Of a DNA stretch of 37,292 nt, positions 7,611 to 15,854 are shown piece by piece (position 1 is the stretch's first letter; each line of letters begins with the position of its first letter). This stretch comes from Myxococcota bacterium (lineage in GTDB: Bacteria; Myxococcota_A; UBA9042; DTJE01). The notes beneath the pieces were generated by a model. The model saw only the letters and a program-made list of their open reading frames with translations, made no database searches and was not told where the DNA came from. A program made the position numbers and the translations under genes. The DNA lies in contig JARKOL010000159.1 in the NCBI GenBank assembly GCA_029975745.1, positions 1-37,292 of the forward strand, read 5' to 3'.

Positions 7611-8591
7611 TCAGGGCTCCAGCGAACGAACCACGATCCGGCCCGAGGCACGCAGGCTGCGGACCCAGGCCTTGTACTCGCGTTCGAAGCCGACCTCGGT
7701 CAGTTCATAGCGGATTCGGGCACGGGCCTCCTCTGGATCGGCCAACGGCACCTTGCGCCGCTCGGTCACACGCAGCACATGGAAGCCGCCCGCGGACTGG
7801 ACCACGCCGGAAACCGCGCCCTCGGGCAGGCCGAACGCCGCCTGCTCCAGGGACGCCTGAAGACGGCCCCGCGGGAACCAGCCGACATCGCCGCCCTTCG
7901 CCGCGGATCCGTCCCCACCGAACTCCCGTGCCAGATCCTCGAAAGGCCGCTCGCCGGACGCCGCCATCCGCTGGACCTTCGATGCGTGCTCGATCAGCGC
8001 CCGCAACCCCTCCGCATCGACGTCCTCGGGGATCGGGAAGAAGATGTGCCACAGGCGGACCTCGACCTCGGCCTTTCCACCCTCGTATTCCCGCAGGAAG
8101 GCCTCCTCGATCTCGCGGTCGGTGACGCGAACCTTGGCCCCGACCTTCAGGCGCAACACCTGCGACTTGATCAGTTCCTTGCGCGCATGGGCCCGGTAGC
8201 CCGCGATGTCCGTGAACCCCAGCATCCGGACGGCGGATGCGAAGTCCTCGCTGGACCACTCGTTCTGTTCCATGATGCCCTGGATGTGGCGTTCCACGTC
8301 CTCGTCGGACGCCTTGATCCCCAGTTTGGTGGCTTCGGCCAGGATCAGCCGCTCGTCCACCAGATCGTCCAGCGCCGCCGCCAGGGTCACCGCGTCGCCC
8401 ATGGGATCCCCGCTGACCGTTCCCGCCACCGGATTGCGAGCCGACTCGGCGCGCCTGCGCACGTCGTGCAGCGTGATGGCCTCGTCCCCGATGTACGCGA
8501 CCACGCGGTCGATCAGCACCGGTTCGCGGGCCGCGACCGGCACCGCAGCCAGGACGGCCGCTCCGGCCAACCAGATCCCCATCCTACCCAT
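7611..8591 (-). CDS. SurA/PpiD-like periplasmic parvulin peptidyl-prolyl isomerase
   Basis: A 326-residue exported folding factor. An N-terminal signal (MGRMGIWLAGAAVLAAV, ending near AA-REP) is followed by a SurA N-terminal helical chaperone region (IDRVVAYIGDEAITLHDV..., residues about 24-190). A parvulin (rotamase) domain covers roughly 195-300, with the family hallmarks GGDVGWF, ..F.LPEGAVSGVVQSAGGFHVLRV. SurA-type proteins escort outer-membrane proteins through the periplasm, which supports a diderm envelope. The start at 8591 overlaps the last codons of the upstream lipoprotein gene, and AAGG is about 8 nt upstream. A second in-frame ATG lies three codons on. Confidence 0.88.
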   Translation of the reverse strand: MGRMGIWLAGAAVLAAVPVAAREPVLIDRVVAYIGDEAITLHDVRRRAESARNPVAGTVSGDPMGDAVTLAAALDDLVDERLILAEATKLGIKASDEDVERHIQGIMEQNEWSSEDFASAVRMLGFTDIAGYRAHARKELIKSQVLRLKVGAKVRVTDREIEEAFLREYEGGKAEVEVRLWHIFFPIPEDVDAEGLRALIEHASKVQRMAASGERPFEDLAREFGGDGSAAKGGDVGWFPRGRLQASLEQAAFGLPEGAVSGVVQSAGGFHVLRVTERRKVPLADPEEARARIRYELTEVGFEREYKAWVRSLRASGRIVVRSLEP

Positions 8592-9561
8592 CGACGGCCC
8601 CTTCCACGGCGCGCTCCTGGAGCACTCGCCGCAACGCATCCTCGTCCACACGGACACCCGCTTCCGTCCGCAGCGCATCCAGACGCTCGCGCCGCAGCCG
8701 CGTCCGCTCGCGCCCCATCAGGTCCGACACGATCCCGGGCCTGGCCTGGTCCAGCGTGCGGGCCACGGCCGGCTCGATGGACTCCAGGAACAAGATGTGA
8801 AAGCCATCGGGCGCCTCGACCACGCCACTCAACTGGAACGGCTCGGTCAGGGCCATCGCGGCCTCAACCACCGCCTGGGGCATGTCCGGCCCCTCGTTCC
8901 CGACACGCGGAAACCGGCCGATCGCGCCCCCCTGCCCCCGGGAAGCCGCATCCTGGGACCATTGCGCGACGAACCCCTCGAACACGCGAGCCAGGTCGTC
9001 GTCGGTCGTTTCCATCGTCTTGCGGATCCGGAACGCCAACTTGTCCGCCAGCGCCCGGTCCTGAACCCGAAGATGTCGAATTCGCACCTGCTCGGGCCGA
9101 TTGAACTCGAACCAGCGCGCCTCGTAGGCCGCCACGACGTCCGCCTCGGGAATGTCGGACGTCTTGACGGTCAGATCGACGTCGCGGCGCAGCCACCGCT
9201 CGGCCAGGTCGTCCTTCAGGGCGTCGATCACGCGCCCGTCGCGCCCCAGACCGCGCGCCTCGGCCGCCAGGGCCAGGGCCGTGTACTCCAGGTAGGCCTC
9301 CAGGAATTCCAGTTTGCGCTCGACGGTCTGGTGACGCACGCGGACGAAGACCGGCATCATCTCCAGGCGCGACTCGATCTCGCCGAAGCGGACCAGGCGC
9401 TCGCCGATGCGCGCCACCGGGATGTCGGCCGTGTCGTCCTTGCGCTCGGCGGCGACCGGCGCCACCGAGGCCCCAGTCGGGCGTTCGGGCTTGCACGCCA
9501 TGGACCACGCCACCGCGCAGCCGATGACGATCACCCACGGGATTGCCGTCCCCCTGGACAC
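8584..9561 (-). CDS. lipoprotein peptidyl-prolyl isomerase (PpiC/PrsA-like)
   Basis: A 325-residue protein with a lipoprotein signal: basic start MSRG, hydrophobic IPWVIVIGCAVAWSMA, then a lipobox-like SMAC with Cys23 as the likely lipidated residue. A helical chaperone part follows, then a parvulin-type domain from about residue 150 to 255 (IRHLRVQDRALADKLAFRIR..., GGAIGRFP, APDGFHILFLES). The domain is more divergent than that of its neighbour. It is translationally coupled to the SurA-like gene (8-nt overlap), so the two isomerases probably act together at the envelope. GTG 9561 is chosen because GGAGG stands 8 nt upstream; a GTG at 9576 is possible but lacks a site. Confidence 0.82.
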   Translation of the reverse strand: MSRGTAIPWVIVIGCAVAWSMACKPERPTGASVAPVAAERKDDTADIPVARIGERLVRFGEIESRLEMMPVFVRVRHQTVERKLEFLEAYLEYTALALAAEARGLGRDGRVIDALKDDLAERWLRRDVDLTVKTSDIPEADVVAAYEARWFEFNRPEQVRIRHLRVQDRALADKLAFRIRKTMETTDDDLARVFEGFVAQWSQDAASRGQGGAIGRFPRVGNEGPDMPQAVVEAAMALTEPFQLSGVVEAPDGFHILFLESIEPAVARTLDQARPGIVSDLMGRERTRLRRERLDALRTEAGVRVDEDALRRVLQERAVEGAVDG

Positions 9562-9605
9562 CCAGCCGACCTCCACGCCATCAGGGCGAAACGCCCGAGG
9601 TCCCG

Positions 9606-9634
9606 AGCCTACGCGATTGACGAGGCCGAATCAA
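9606..9634 (-). promoter_or_regulatory. possible promoter of the PPIase pair
   Basis: Minus-strand TTGATT (9634-9629) and TAGGCT (9611-9606) are 17 nt apart, about 45 nt before the GTG start. Between promoter and gene lies a small perfect hairpin, GGGCG-TTT-CGCCC (9596-9584), in the presumed leader. Confidence 0.35.
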
Positions 9635-9635
9635 T

Positions 9636-9654
9636 CCCGGGCGGGGTTCCCGGG
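9636..9654 (-). terminator. hairpin terminator candidate of the ornithine operon
   Basis: CCCGGG and CCCGGG form a 6-bp stem around a 7-nt loop, 27 nt after the alanine racemase stop codon. On the minus strand it is followed by ATTGATT, a partly T-rich but not classical tail. It is the only terminator-like structure at this operon end. Confidence 0.45.
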
Positions 9655-9681
9655 CAGGCAGGCCTCGGAGCGCGTCCGCGG

Positions 9682-10809
9682 TCAGTACGGGTCGTGAATC
9701 CGGACCACCCGCGGGCTGATCTGGCAGGTGACCTCGTAGGGGATCGTTCCCAGCATCCGGGCCCATTCCTCGCCGGTGATTCGGGCATCCCCGCTTCGCC
9801 CCATCAGCACGACCTCGTCACCGACCTGGACGTCCGTCACCGGGCCCAGATCGACCATGCTCTGGTCCATGCAGACGCGCCCCACCACGGGGTAGCTTCG
9901 GCCCCGGATCAGCACCCGGCCCCGGTTCGAAAACAGGCGGTTGAACCCGTCCGCGTAGCCCGCGGGAATCGTCGCGATCACGGTGTCCTGGGACGCCGTC
10001 CACGTGCGCCCGTACCCGATGGACGTGCCGGCGGTGACGCACTTCAGGAACGACACGCGCGTCACCAGGGTCATCGCCGGATGCAGTTCGATGGTCGCAG
10101 GGGTCTGGGGATCGGGACGATAGCCATAGATCATGATGCCCGGTCGGACCAGGTCCATCCAGGCCGACGTGTGGGCAAGCACGGCTCCGGAGTTCGCGCA
10201 GTGGACCAGAAGCCTGCGCCCGACCGCCGCCTGCACGGCGTCGGCAACACCCCGAAACCGGTCGATCTGGGCCCGGGTCCACGAGGGGTCGGCGGCGTCG
10301 CTGGAGGGCAGATGCGTCATCACGCCGCCCAGCATGACGCCCGGCGCTTCCCGAAGCCGCATCGCCACCGCCACGGCCTGGTCCGCGGGAACGCCGACCC
10401 GACCCATGCCGGTATCGACCTTCAGGTGGACGGCCACGTCCCGCCCGGTCGCCTGCGCGGCATGACCGACCGCGACGGCCTCGTCGTCGCTGCACACCGC
10501 CAGGGTGACGCCGGCCGCGATGGCCCCGGGCAGTTCCCACGAAAACGTCGGCCCGAACTTCAGCAACGGCAGGTGGATCCCGGCGTCCCGCAGTTCCCGG
10601 GCCTCGGGCACCGTCGCGATGCCAAGCCAGTCGGCGACACCCGTGTCCTGGGCCATCCGCGACACCGCGACGGCCCCGTGTCCATAGGCGTTCGCCTTGA
10701 CCGCGATCAGGATCCCGCGGTCCGAGCCCACCGCCGCACGAATCGCACGCAGGTTGTCCCGGATTGCCCCCAGGTGTACCCGGGCATGGGTCGCGTAGTC
10801 GAGGGTCAT
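9682..10809 (-). CDS. alr: alanine racemase
   Basis: A 375-residue fold-type III PLP enzyme of normal Alr length. The PLP lysine is K38 in AVKANAYGHG, and the second catalytic base is Tyr266 in SIGYGRTW. Other Alr marks are VDTGMGRVG, HCANSGA, VRPGIMIYGY and PVVGRVCMDQ. It interconverts L- and D-alanine. The ATG at 10809 overlaps the orr stop codon (ATGA), so it is translated as part of the ornithine operon. The 2-amino-4-oxopentanoate thiolase of this pathway releases alanine as the D isomer in the characterised system, so Alr may serve catabolism here as well as peptidoglycan synthesis. Whether the genome has another alr cannot be seen. Confidence 0.95.
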   Translation of the reverse strand: MTLDYATHARVHLGAIRDNLRAIRAAVGSDRGILIAVKANAYGHGAVAVSRMAQDTGVADWLGIATVPEARELRDAGIHLPLLKFGPTFSWELPGAIAAGVTLAVCSDDEAVAVGHAAQATGRDVAVHLKVDTGMGRVGVPADQAVAVAMRLREAPGVMLGGVMTHLPSSDAADPSWTRAQIDRFRGVADAVQAAVGRRLLVHCANSGAVLAHTSAWMDLVRPGIMIYGYRPDPQTPATIELHPAMTLVTRVSFLKCVTAGTSIGYGRTWTASQDTVIATIPAGYADGFNRLFSNRGRVLIRGRSYPVVGRVCMDQSMVDLGPVTDVQVGDEVVLMGRSGDARITGEEWARMLGTIPYEVTCQISPRVVRIHDPY

Positions 10810-11885
10810 CCGCGCATCACCACCTTCTGGACGTAGGGACTGGTACTGAGCGCCAGCAACGCCCCGTACCCCGGCATGAACGCCAGTTCGTCGCCGACCT
10901 TGATCTTGGCCTCGGCGTCCTCCACGTCAAGGATCAGGTGATCGCTGCTGCCCCCCAGAACGCGGACCCCCGGCATCTCGGGCTCGATGCCATCGACCAC
11001 GACGTCCTGCCGACCGACGTTGCAGATGGCGCGCAGCCGCATGCCGCGATCCTCGAACTCCGGCGTGCCCCCGAACGCGTCCTGCCCGCGATCGCCGATG
11101 GGAACCGAAGGCTTGCGCTCGACCTCCACGACCTCGGCCACCATGCGGAACGTGTCCTGACGGGTGCCGGGCCAGGGGCTTCGGTCGATGACGTTCCGAC
11201 CCAGGACGATCGCCTCGCCGATCCGGAAGTGGTTGACCTGCCGAGGCATGCCCCCACTGGCGATCAGGGGCAGGTTCGCGCTGTTGCCCCCGGACAGCAG
11301 TCCCAGCTCCAGGCCCGTGGCCTGGCGGCATCGATCCCGAACGTCCACCAGAGCCTGCATGTTCTCCAGTGTCGGGATGACGCCCCAGTAGCAGGCCAGG
11401 TTGCACCCCAAGCCGGCCACCTCGATCCCCGGCAGGCCGGCGGCGCCGCGCACGATCTCGATCGCCCGATCGGGCCACACACCCTCGCGCAGGTCCCCGA
11501 CATCGACCATCACCACGACCTGGTGACGCGCCCCCTGCAGCACCGCGGCGTCGGACAGCAGCCGGATCGTGTCCAGGTTGCTGTTCAGCGAGATGTCGGC
11601 GCATCGCACGACCTCGGCCGCGCAACTGGGCGCCGGAATCCGCAGCAGCATCAGGGGCCGACGAATCCCCGCCTCGACCGCCGCCTGGAGGTTGCGCATC
11701 CGGCTGTCCGCGACCATGTCGGCGCCGCCGGCCTCCAGGGCGTGCGCCACGGCGGGGTGGGCGCACGTCACCTTGGTCACCGCGGCCACCTGCGCCCCGT
11801 GCCGGTGGCACAGGTCGATGACCGAGCGGGCGTTCGCCGCGATCCGGTCCGGGTAGATTTCCAGGCGGGGCGTGCAGACCGACAT
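10806..11885 (-). CDS. orr: ornithine racemase (alanine/ornithine racemase family)
   Basis: A 359-residue PLP-barrel racemase, distinct from the neighbouring Alr. K38 in VTKVTCAHP is the PLP lysine; other marks are ADSRMRNLQ, SLNSNLDTI, VMVDVGDLREG, LSGGNSAN and LRIGEAI-like HFRIGEAIVLG. The sequence matches the family containing clostridial Orr, which turns L-ornithine into D-ornithine, the substrate of ornithine aminomutase. Its place directly after oraE and the GlmL-like gene supports ornithine over alanine as substrate. The ATG at 11885 has AAGGAGG 8 nt upstream, embedded at the end of the preceding gene (4-nt gap). Confidence 0.9.
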   Translation of the reverse strand: MSVCTPRLEIYPDRIAANARSVIDLCHRHGAQVAAVTKVTCAHPAVAHALEAGGADMVADSRMRNLQAAVEAGIRRPLMLLRIPAPSCAAEVVRCADISLNSNLDTIRLLSDAAVLQGARHQVVVMVDVGDLREGVWPDRAIEIVRGAAGLPGIEVAGLGCNLACYWGVIPTLENMQALVDVRDRCRQATGLELGLLSGGNSANLPLIASGGMPRQVNHFRIGEAIVLGRNVIDRSPWPGTRQDTFRMVAEVVEVERKPSVPIGDRGQDAFGGTPEFEDRGMRLRAICNVGRQDVVVDGIEPEMPGVRVLGGSSDHLILDVEDAEAKIKVGDELAFMPGYGALLALSTSPYVQKVVMRG

Positions 11886-11889
11886 CCGG

Positions 11890-13236
11890 TCATCCTCCTT
11901 GGCTGGCACCTTCCTTCGCGACCCAGCGCCGAAACGTCGCCCGGACATCGTCCGGGAAGACCTGGGCCAGGGTGCCCAGGGCGCTGAATCGATATTGATC
12001 GTCCACGAGGATCGTCGCGGTGGGCTCGGGCAGCAGGTGACGGCCCGCACCGGTACAGACGGCACGAAGGCAGTCCGCCGCACCCGACACGCGGGTCAGC
12101 GCGCCCCCGGTCGCCACGACCCACTGGACCGCCGTCAGATCCTTGCCCTTGACCACCGTCCGGCGCCCGGTGGGGGTGTACACGTCGGACACGACTCCCG
12201 CATGGCGCCGCGCCGCCAGGACGACCGCCTGTCCGCACAGCCACCGGGTCAGCTCGCGCTGGGCCTCGGTGCTCGGCACGGCGGCCAGGTCCCTCAGCCG
12301 CTCGCCGGCGTCGTCCTCTCCGGACAATGCGGCGACGCTGCCGGCGTTGACGAAGACTCCCAGGTCCCCCTCGACGGTCCGCTTGGCGACGGGCTCCGGC
12401 TCGATCAGGCGGGACTGCCATCGCGCGCTGCCCTGGGTGACGCTGTGGACGTCGGTGGTCGCGCCGCCGACGTCGAACACCACGCAGTCCCCGGCGACCT
12501 CGGCAAAAAGCTCGGCCGCCTGCAACACCGCCCCGGGCGTGGGCAGGATGGGGTGGCTCGTCCGTTCCGCCAGGCGCGCCATGCCCGGCGCATGCACGAT
12601 GTGGCGGTTGAACGCCTCGTGGACCCGTCGCCGCAGCGGCTCGATGTTCAGGACGTCCACCTCGGGGAACACGTTGTCCGCGACCCAGATCTCGGCACCG
12701 GACTGCCGGAACGCCTGGACCACGGCCCCGCGGGCCGCGACGTTCCCGGCGTACAGGAGGGGCACGCCCAGGCCCAGCCCCGCCAGCCGCTCGGCGTTGC
12801 GCACCACGATGCCGCGCTCGCCGTGATCGACCCCGCCGGCCAGCAGCACCAGATTCGGCAAGGCGGCCCGGATCTCGTCCAGCTGGAAGTCGTCCAGTTC
12901 GCCGGCCGTCACCATCCGGACGATGCCGCCGGCCCCAAGCGCCGCCTCGCGCGCCGCCCGCGCGGTCATCGAGGCCGTCAATCCGTGGACCGTCATCCGC
13001 AGCCCGCCCGCGGCCGAGCTGTTCACGAACGTCGGGATCCCATCGGGGACCCATCTCGAACGCGCCGACAGGTCGGCCAGGGCCGCGTCCACCCCGATTC
13101 CCACGTCGCCGCCGGCCACCGACGTCGGCGCGAACCCCTGGGCCACGACCTCGAACCCGCCTTCGGGCAGGCGCGCGAAGCCGTTCGCCTTGGTGATGGT
13201 CGAACCGACCTCGATCGTCAGGATCTCGATGCCCAC
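11890..13236 (-). CDS. GlmL-like ATPase of the ornithine degradation cluster (mutase reactivator candidate)
   Basis: A 448-residue protein of the GlmL/MutL family in the actin-like ATPase superfamily. Visible nucleotide-binding motifs are EVGSTITKANGF near the N-terminus (phosphate 1), VFDVGGATTDVHS in the middle (phosphate 2) and VVATGGALTRV late (adenosine). Relatives sit beside B12-dependent glutamate and ornithine mutases and are thought to reactivate or protect them; this is not firmly proven for ornithine aminomutase. GTG 13236 is preferred because GAGGGG lies about 6 nt upstream and gives the start MGIEILTIEVGST. ATG 13242 directly abuts that purine run. It lies between oraE and orr, as in other ornithine clusters. 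Confidence 0.87.
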   Translation of the reverse strand: MGIEILTIEVGSTITKANGFARLPEGGFEVVAQGFAPTSVAGGDVGIGVDAALADLSARSRWVPDGIPTFVNSSAAGGLRMTVHGLTASMTARAAREAALGAGGIVRMVTAGELDDFQLDEIRAALPNLVLLAGGVDHGERGIVVRNAERLAGLGLGVPLLYAGNVAARGAVVQAFRQSGAEIWVADNVFPEVDVLNIEPLRRRVHEAFNRHIVHAPGMARLAERTSHPILPTPGAVLQAAELFAEVAGDCVVFDVGGATTDVHSVTQGSARWQSRLIEPEPVAKRTVEGDLGVFVNAGSVAALSGEDDAGERLRDLAAVPSTEAQRELTRWLCGQAVVLAARRHAGVVSDVYTPTGRRTVVKGKDLTAVQWVVATGGALTRVSGAADCLRAVCTGAGRHLLPEPTATILVDDQYRFSALGTLAQVFPDDVRATFRRWVAKEGASQGG

Positions 13237-13261
13237 TGGCATCCCCTCGAAACGCCCGCCG

Positions 13262-15466
13262 TCACACCGCGCCGCGAGCCTTCAGCACCTTGACCATCGC
13301 GTTGACGACGTGCAGCCCCTTGGTGCCCCGCCCGAACGTCGCATCCATCCCCGTCTCCCGGGCCATCTCGCGGTGGACCTGGGTCCCGCCGGCCACCAGG
13401 ACGACCCGGTCCCGGATCCCCTTCTCGACGCACAGTTCCGCCAGCTTCCGCATCTGGGCCCGATGAACGTCGTTGTGGCTGATGATGGTCGAGATCAGGA
13501 TCGCGTGCGCCCCGGTCTCGACCGCCGCATCGACCAGCTTATCCACGGGCACCGACGTGCCCAGGTAGTGGTAGCGAACCCCGTACTTCTCGATGCCGCC
13601 GTGCTTGATGTCCAGGATCTCGCGCAGCCCGACGCTGTGCTCGTCCTCGCCGACGGTAGCCGCGACGACCTTCAGGCCGACGGCCTTGACCGCGTCGCGC
13701 AGTTCCTGCTCGGGCAGCAAGGTTTCCTTCTCGGGGATCTTCAGGGTCGCGCGGTCGATGTCGAACCCGACCTTGCCCTTGACCTCGACGAAGCAGCCCT
13801 CGGCCGGGTGCAGGACCATGGTGTGGATCACCTCGGGGTCCGCCAGCCCCATCTTCCTGGCCATCTCGACCGCGTACACCGGCGCGATGTCCTCGTTTTC
13901 GGGAACGAACAGCTGGATCAGGACGGTGCCGTCGCCGGCCCACTCGGCCTCGGGCCGAATCCTGCCCCCCTTGCGGTAGGGCAGCGTCTTCTCCAGGCGC
14001 TTGTGGCAGTTGTCGTCCGGGTCCAGTTCGTCGATGAACACGATCTTCGCGGGGTTGCACAGCGTGCATCCCCCGATCGGGTCGCAGGCCTTGGCCGTCC
14101 CCGAAGGCAGGTGGTTTTCCCCGAAGTGGTCGCACACGGGCGCCATGTAGTCCGGGTCGCGCGCCACCAGCGACCCCGCGCCAACCCCGCCGTTGCCGTC
14201 CCGGGCAATCCCGTCCCCGTTGCGTTCCGGGTACTTGGCCGAATCGACGAAGAAGCCCCGCTCGACCGCGGCGAAATACCCGCCGACCTCCAGCACCTCC
14301 TCCAGGAAGGCGACCGAGCGCTCCTTGATGTCCCGCACCATTTCACCCAGCGGCCCGTCATGGCGCAGGGACAGCAGTTCCTGGATGCCGTCCAGGGCGG
14401 CCCACGTCTGCTTGACCGTCTGGACGCCCCGGATGTTGTTGTAGTGCCACGGAACGTTGCGCCCCTCGTCCGGGGTGATGGTGCTCTGGATGTCGGCGCG
14501 CGTCAGCATCGAGATCAGCGTATCGACCGTGTGCGTGCGGGTGGCCTCCTCGATGTCGGCCTCGATGTACCGGGTGTTCTGCTGGGCCCGCATCTTGTAT
14601 TCGCTGAAGAAGTCCCGCAGCGCCACCGCGTAGGGCAAATCGAACCAAAGTTTCGGGGCCGGCGGGGAGTTGGGCGGGACCGTGGACAGGCCGATCAGCG
14701 CCTTGTCCATGCCGACCGCGACCGAGTACGCGCAGTTGATGCCGTGCTGGACCATCAGTTCCGGCATGACCAGCCAACCGGCCTTGGCGGTGGCGTTCGC
14801 GTTGTGCGCACCGTCGATCTGGAAGATTCGGGCGCCTGCCATGACGCGCTTCGCCTCGGCGGCATCGACGAAGGAACGGTACATGTTCACGTTGCGATAC
14901 AGCACGTTGTACTGCGGATCCTGGTGGGCGCCGTTGATGCCCTCCTCGGCGAACAGCACCGCGACCTCGGGCCCGGCCACGCCGGACACGTAGCTGTGGA
15001 AGTTGATGGGCCGCCCGACCTCGGCCTCGATCAGGTCGCAGGCCTTGCGGCTGGCCCGGATCTGCTTGCGCGTGATGGGAACGCCCCCGATGCCCTCGGG
15101 CGTGCCCTCCAGCAGGCCGTCGATGTGGCTCTGGCCCGTCGTCCGGATCACCATCAGGTGGTCCGCCCCGTGCCATGCGGCCATGCGCATCCGGCGAATG
15201 TCGTCCTCGAACCGGCCCGACGCGATCTCGGTCGTCACCACGCAGGCGGGCTGCGGGTCGATGTGGTCGAAGTACTTGGACGCAGGCAGGCCAATGGACC
15301 GCTTCAGGGGCAACGACATGTCGCGGTAGTGGAACGGTCCCATGTCGAGGCCGCCCTCGGGCTTCGTCCGCCAGGTCCATCCCTTGCGCGGCGGGTGGTA
15401 CCCCTCCAGGCCCTCCAGAATCGCCTCGATGTCCAGTTTCTCTTGTACGTTCGGTGCCTTCTTCAT
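13262..15466 (-). CDS. oraE: D-ornithine 4,5-aminomutase large subunit (B12- and PLP-dependent)
   Basis: A 734-residue OraE with a TIM-barrel catalytic part and a C-terminal Rossmann B12 domain. The cobalamin motif D-x-H-x-x-G is DEHSVG at 608-613, with H610 as axial ligand. K621 in DIKHGG is the expected PLP lysine. The 11-residue distance between them equals that of the well-studied Clostridium sticklandii enzyme (H618/K629, from memory). It moves the delta-amino group of D-ornithine to C4 by a radical mechanism, giving 2,4-diaminopentanoate. The ATG at 15466 has GGGAG 8 nt upstream. The small subunit gene is 37 nt upstream and the presumed reactivator follows. Confidence 0.96.
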   Translation of the reverse strand: MKKAPNVQEKLDIEAILEGLEGYHPPRKGWTWRTKPEGGLDMGPFHYRDMSLPLKRSIGLPASKYFDHIDPQPACVVTTEIASGRFEDDIRRMRMAAWHGADHLMVIRTTGQSHIDGLLEGTPEGIGGVPITRKQIRASRKACDLIEAEVGRPINFHSYVSGVAGPEVAVLFAEEGINGAHQDPQYNVLYRNVNMYRSFVDAAEAKRVMAGARIFQIDGAHNANATAKAGWLVMPELMVQHGINCAYSVAVGMDKALIGLSTVPPNSPPAPKLWFDLPYAVALRDFFSEYKMRAQQNTRYIEADIEEATRTHTVDTLISMLTRADIQSTITPDEGRNVPWHYNNIRGVQTVKQTWAALDGIQELLSLRHDGPLGEMVRDIKERSVAFLEEVLEVGGYFAAVERGFFVDSAKYPERNGDGIARDGNGGVGAGSLVARDPDYMAPVCDHFGENHLPSGTAKACDPIGGCTLCNPAKIVFIDELDPDDNCHKRLEKTLPYRKGGRIRPEAEWAGDGTVLIQLFVPENEDIAPVYAVEMARKMGLADPEVIHTMVLHPAEGCFVEVKGKVGFDIDRATLKIPEKETLLPEQELRDAVKAVGLKVVAATVGEDEHSVGLREILDIKHGGIEKYGVRYHYLGTSVPVDKLVDAAVETGAHAILISTIISHNDVHRAQMRKLAELCVEKGIRDRVVLVAGGTQVHREMARETGMDATFGRGTKGLHVVNAMVKVLKARGAV

Positions 15467-15503
15467 AGGGTCATCTCCCTCTCCAGGGCAAGGCCCGGGT
15501 GGC

Positions 15504-15854
15504 TCAGAACAGTCCGTCCAGCACCGACGCGTCGTCCAGGATCGCCTGCGCGGCGGCGCGAACGTCCACCCCCCGACGCTGCGACACCTTCAGAACGACA
15601 TGACCGGCGCCCTTGCCCAGCAGCCCCGCGTCCAGGATGCGCTGGACCACCCCGTGGCTGGAAACCGAATCGACCCCCATGCGCAGCAGGATCGACCGTT
15701 CGATCGAGGGGCTGGTGTGGGTCTTGGCCAGTTCGACGATCGGGGCCACGACCTGGTTCGTCAGCTCCCAGAAGCGGGCCTTGAGCTCGTCGTCCCCCAT
15801 GGCCCGAAGCGCCTCCCGACGCCGGTCGAACCGGGTGTTCCTGTCCTCATTCAT
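15504..15854 (-). CDS. oraS: D-ornithine 4,5-aminomutase small subunit
   Basis: A 116-residue protein matching OraS in length, position and content. The RFDRRREALRAMGDDELKARFW start, the TSPSIERSILLRMG core and the SQRRGVDVRAAAQAIL tail are family features. It is needed for assembly and activity of the OraE catalytic subunit. The ATG at 15854 overlaps the ortB stop by 8 nt and is preceded by GGAGG 6 nt upstream, so the frame and start are certain. Confidence 0.92.
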   Translation of the reverse strand: MNEDRNTRFDRRREALRAMGDDELKARFWELTNQVVAPIVELAKTHTSPSIERSILLRMGVDSVSSHGVVQRILDAGLLGKGAGHVVLKVSQRRGVDVRAAAQAILDDASVLDGLF

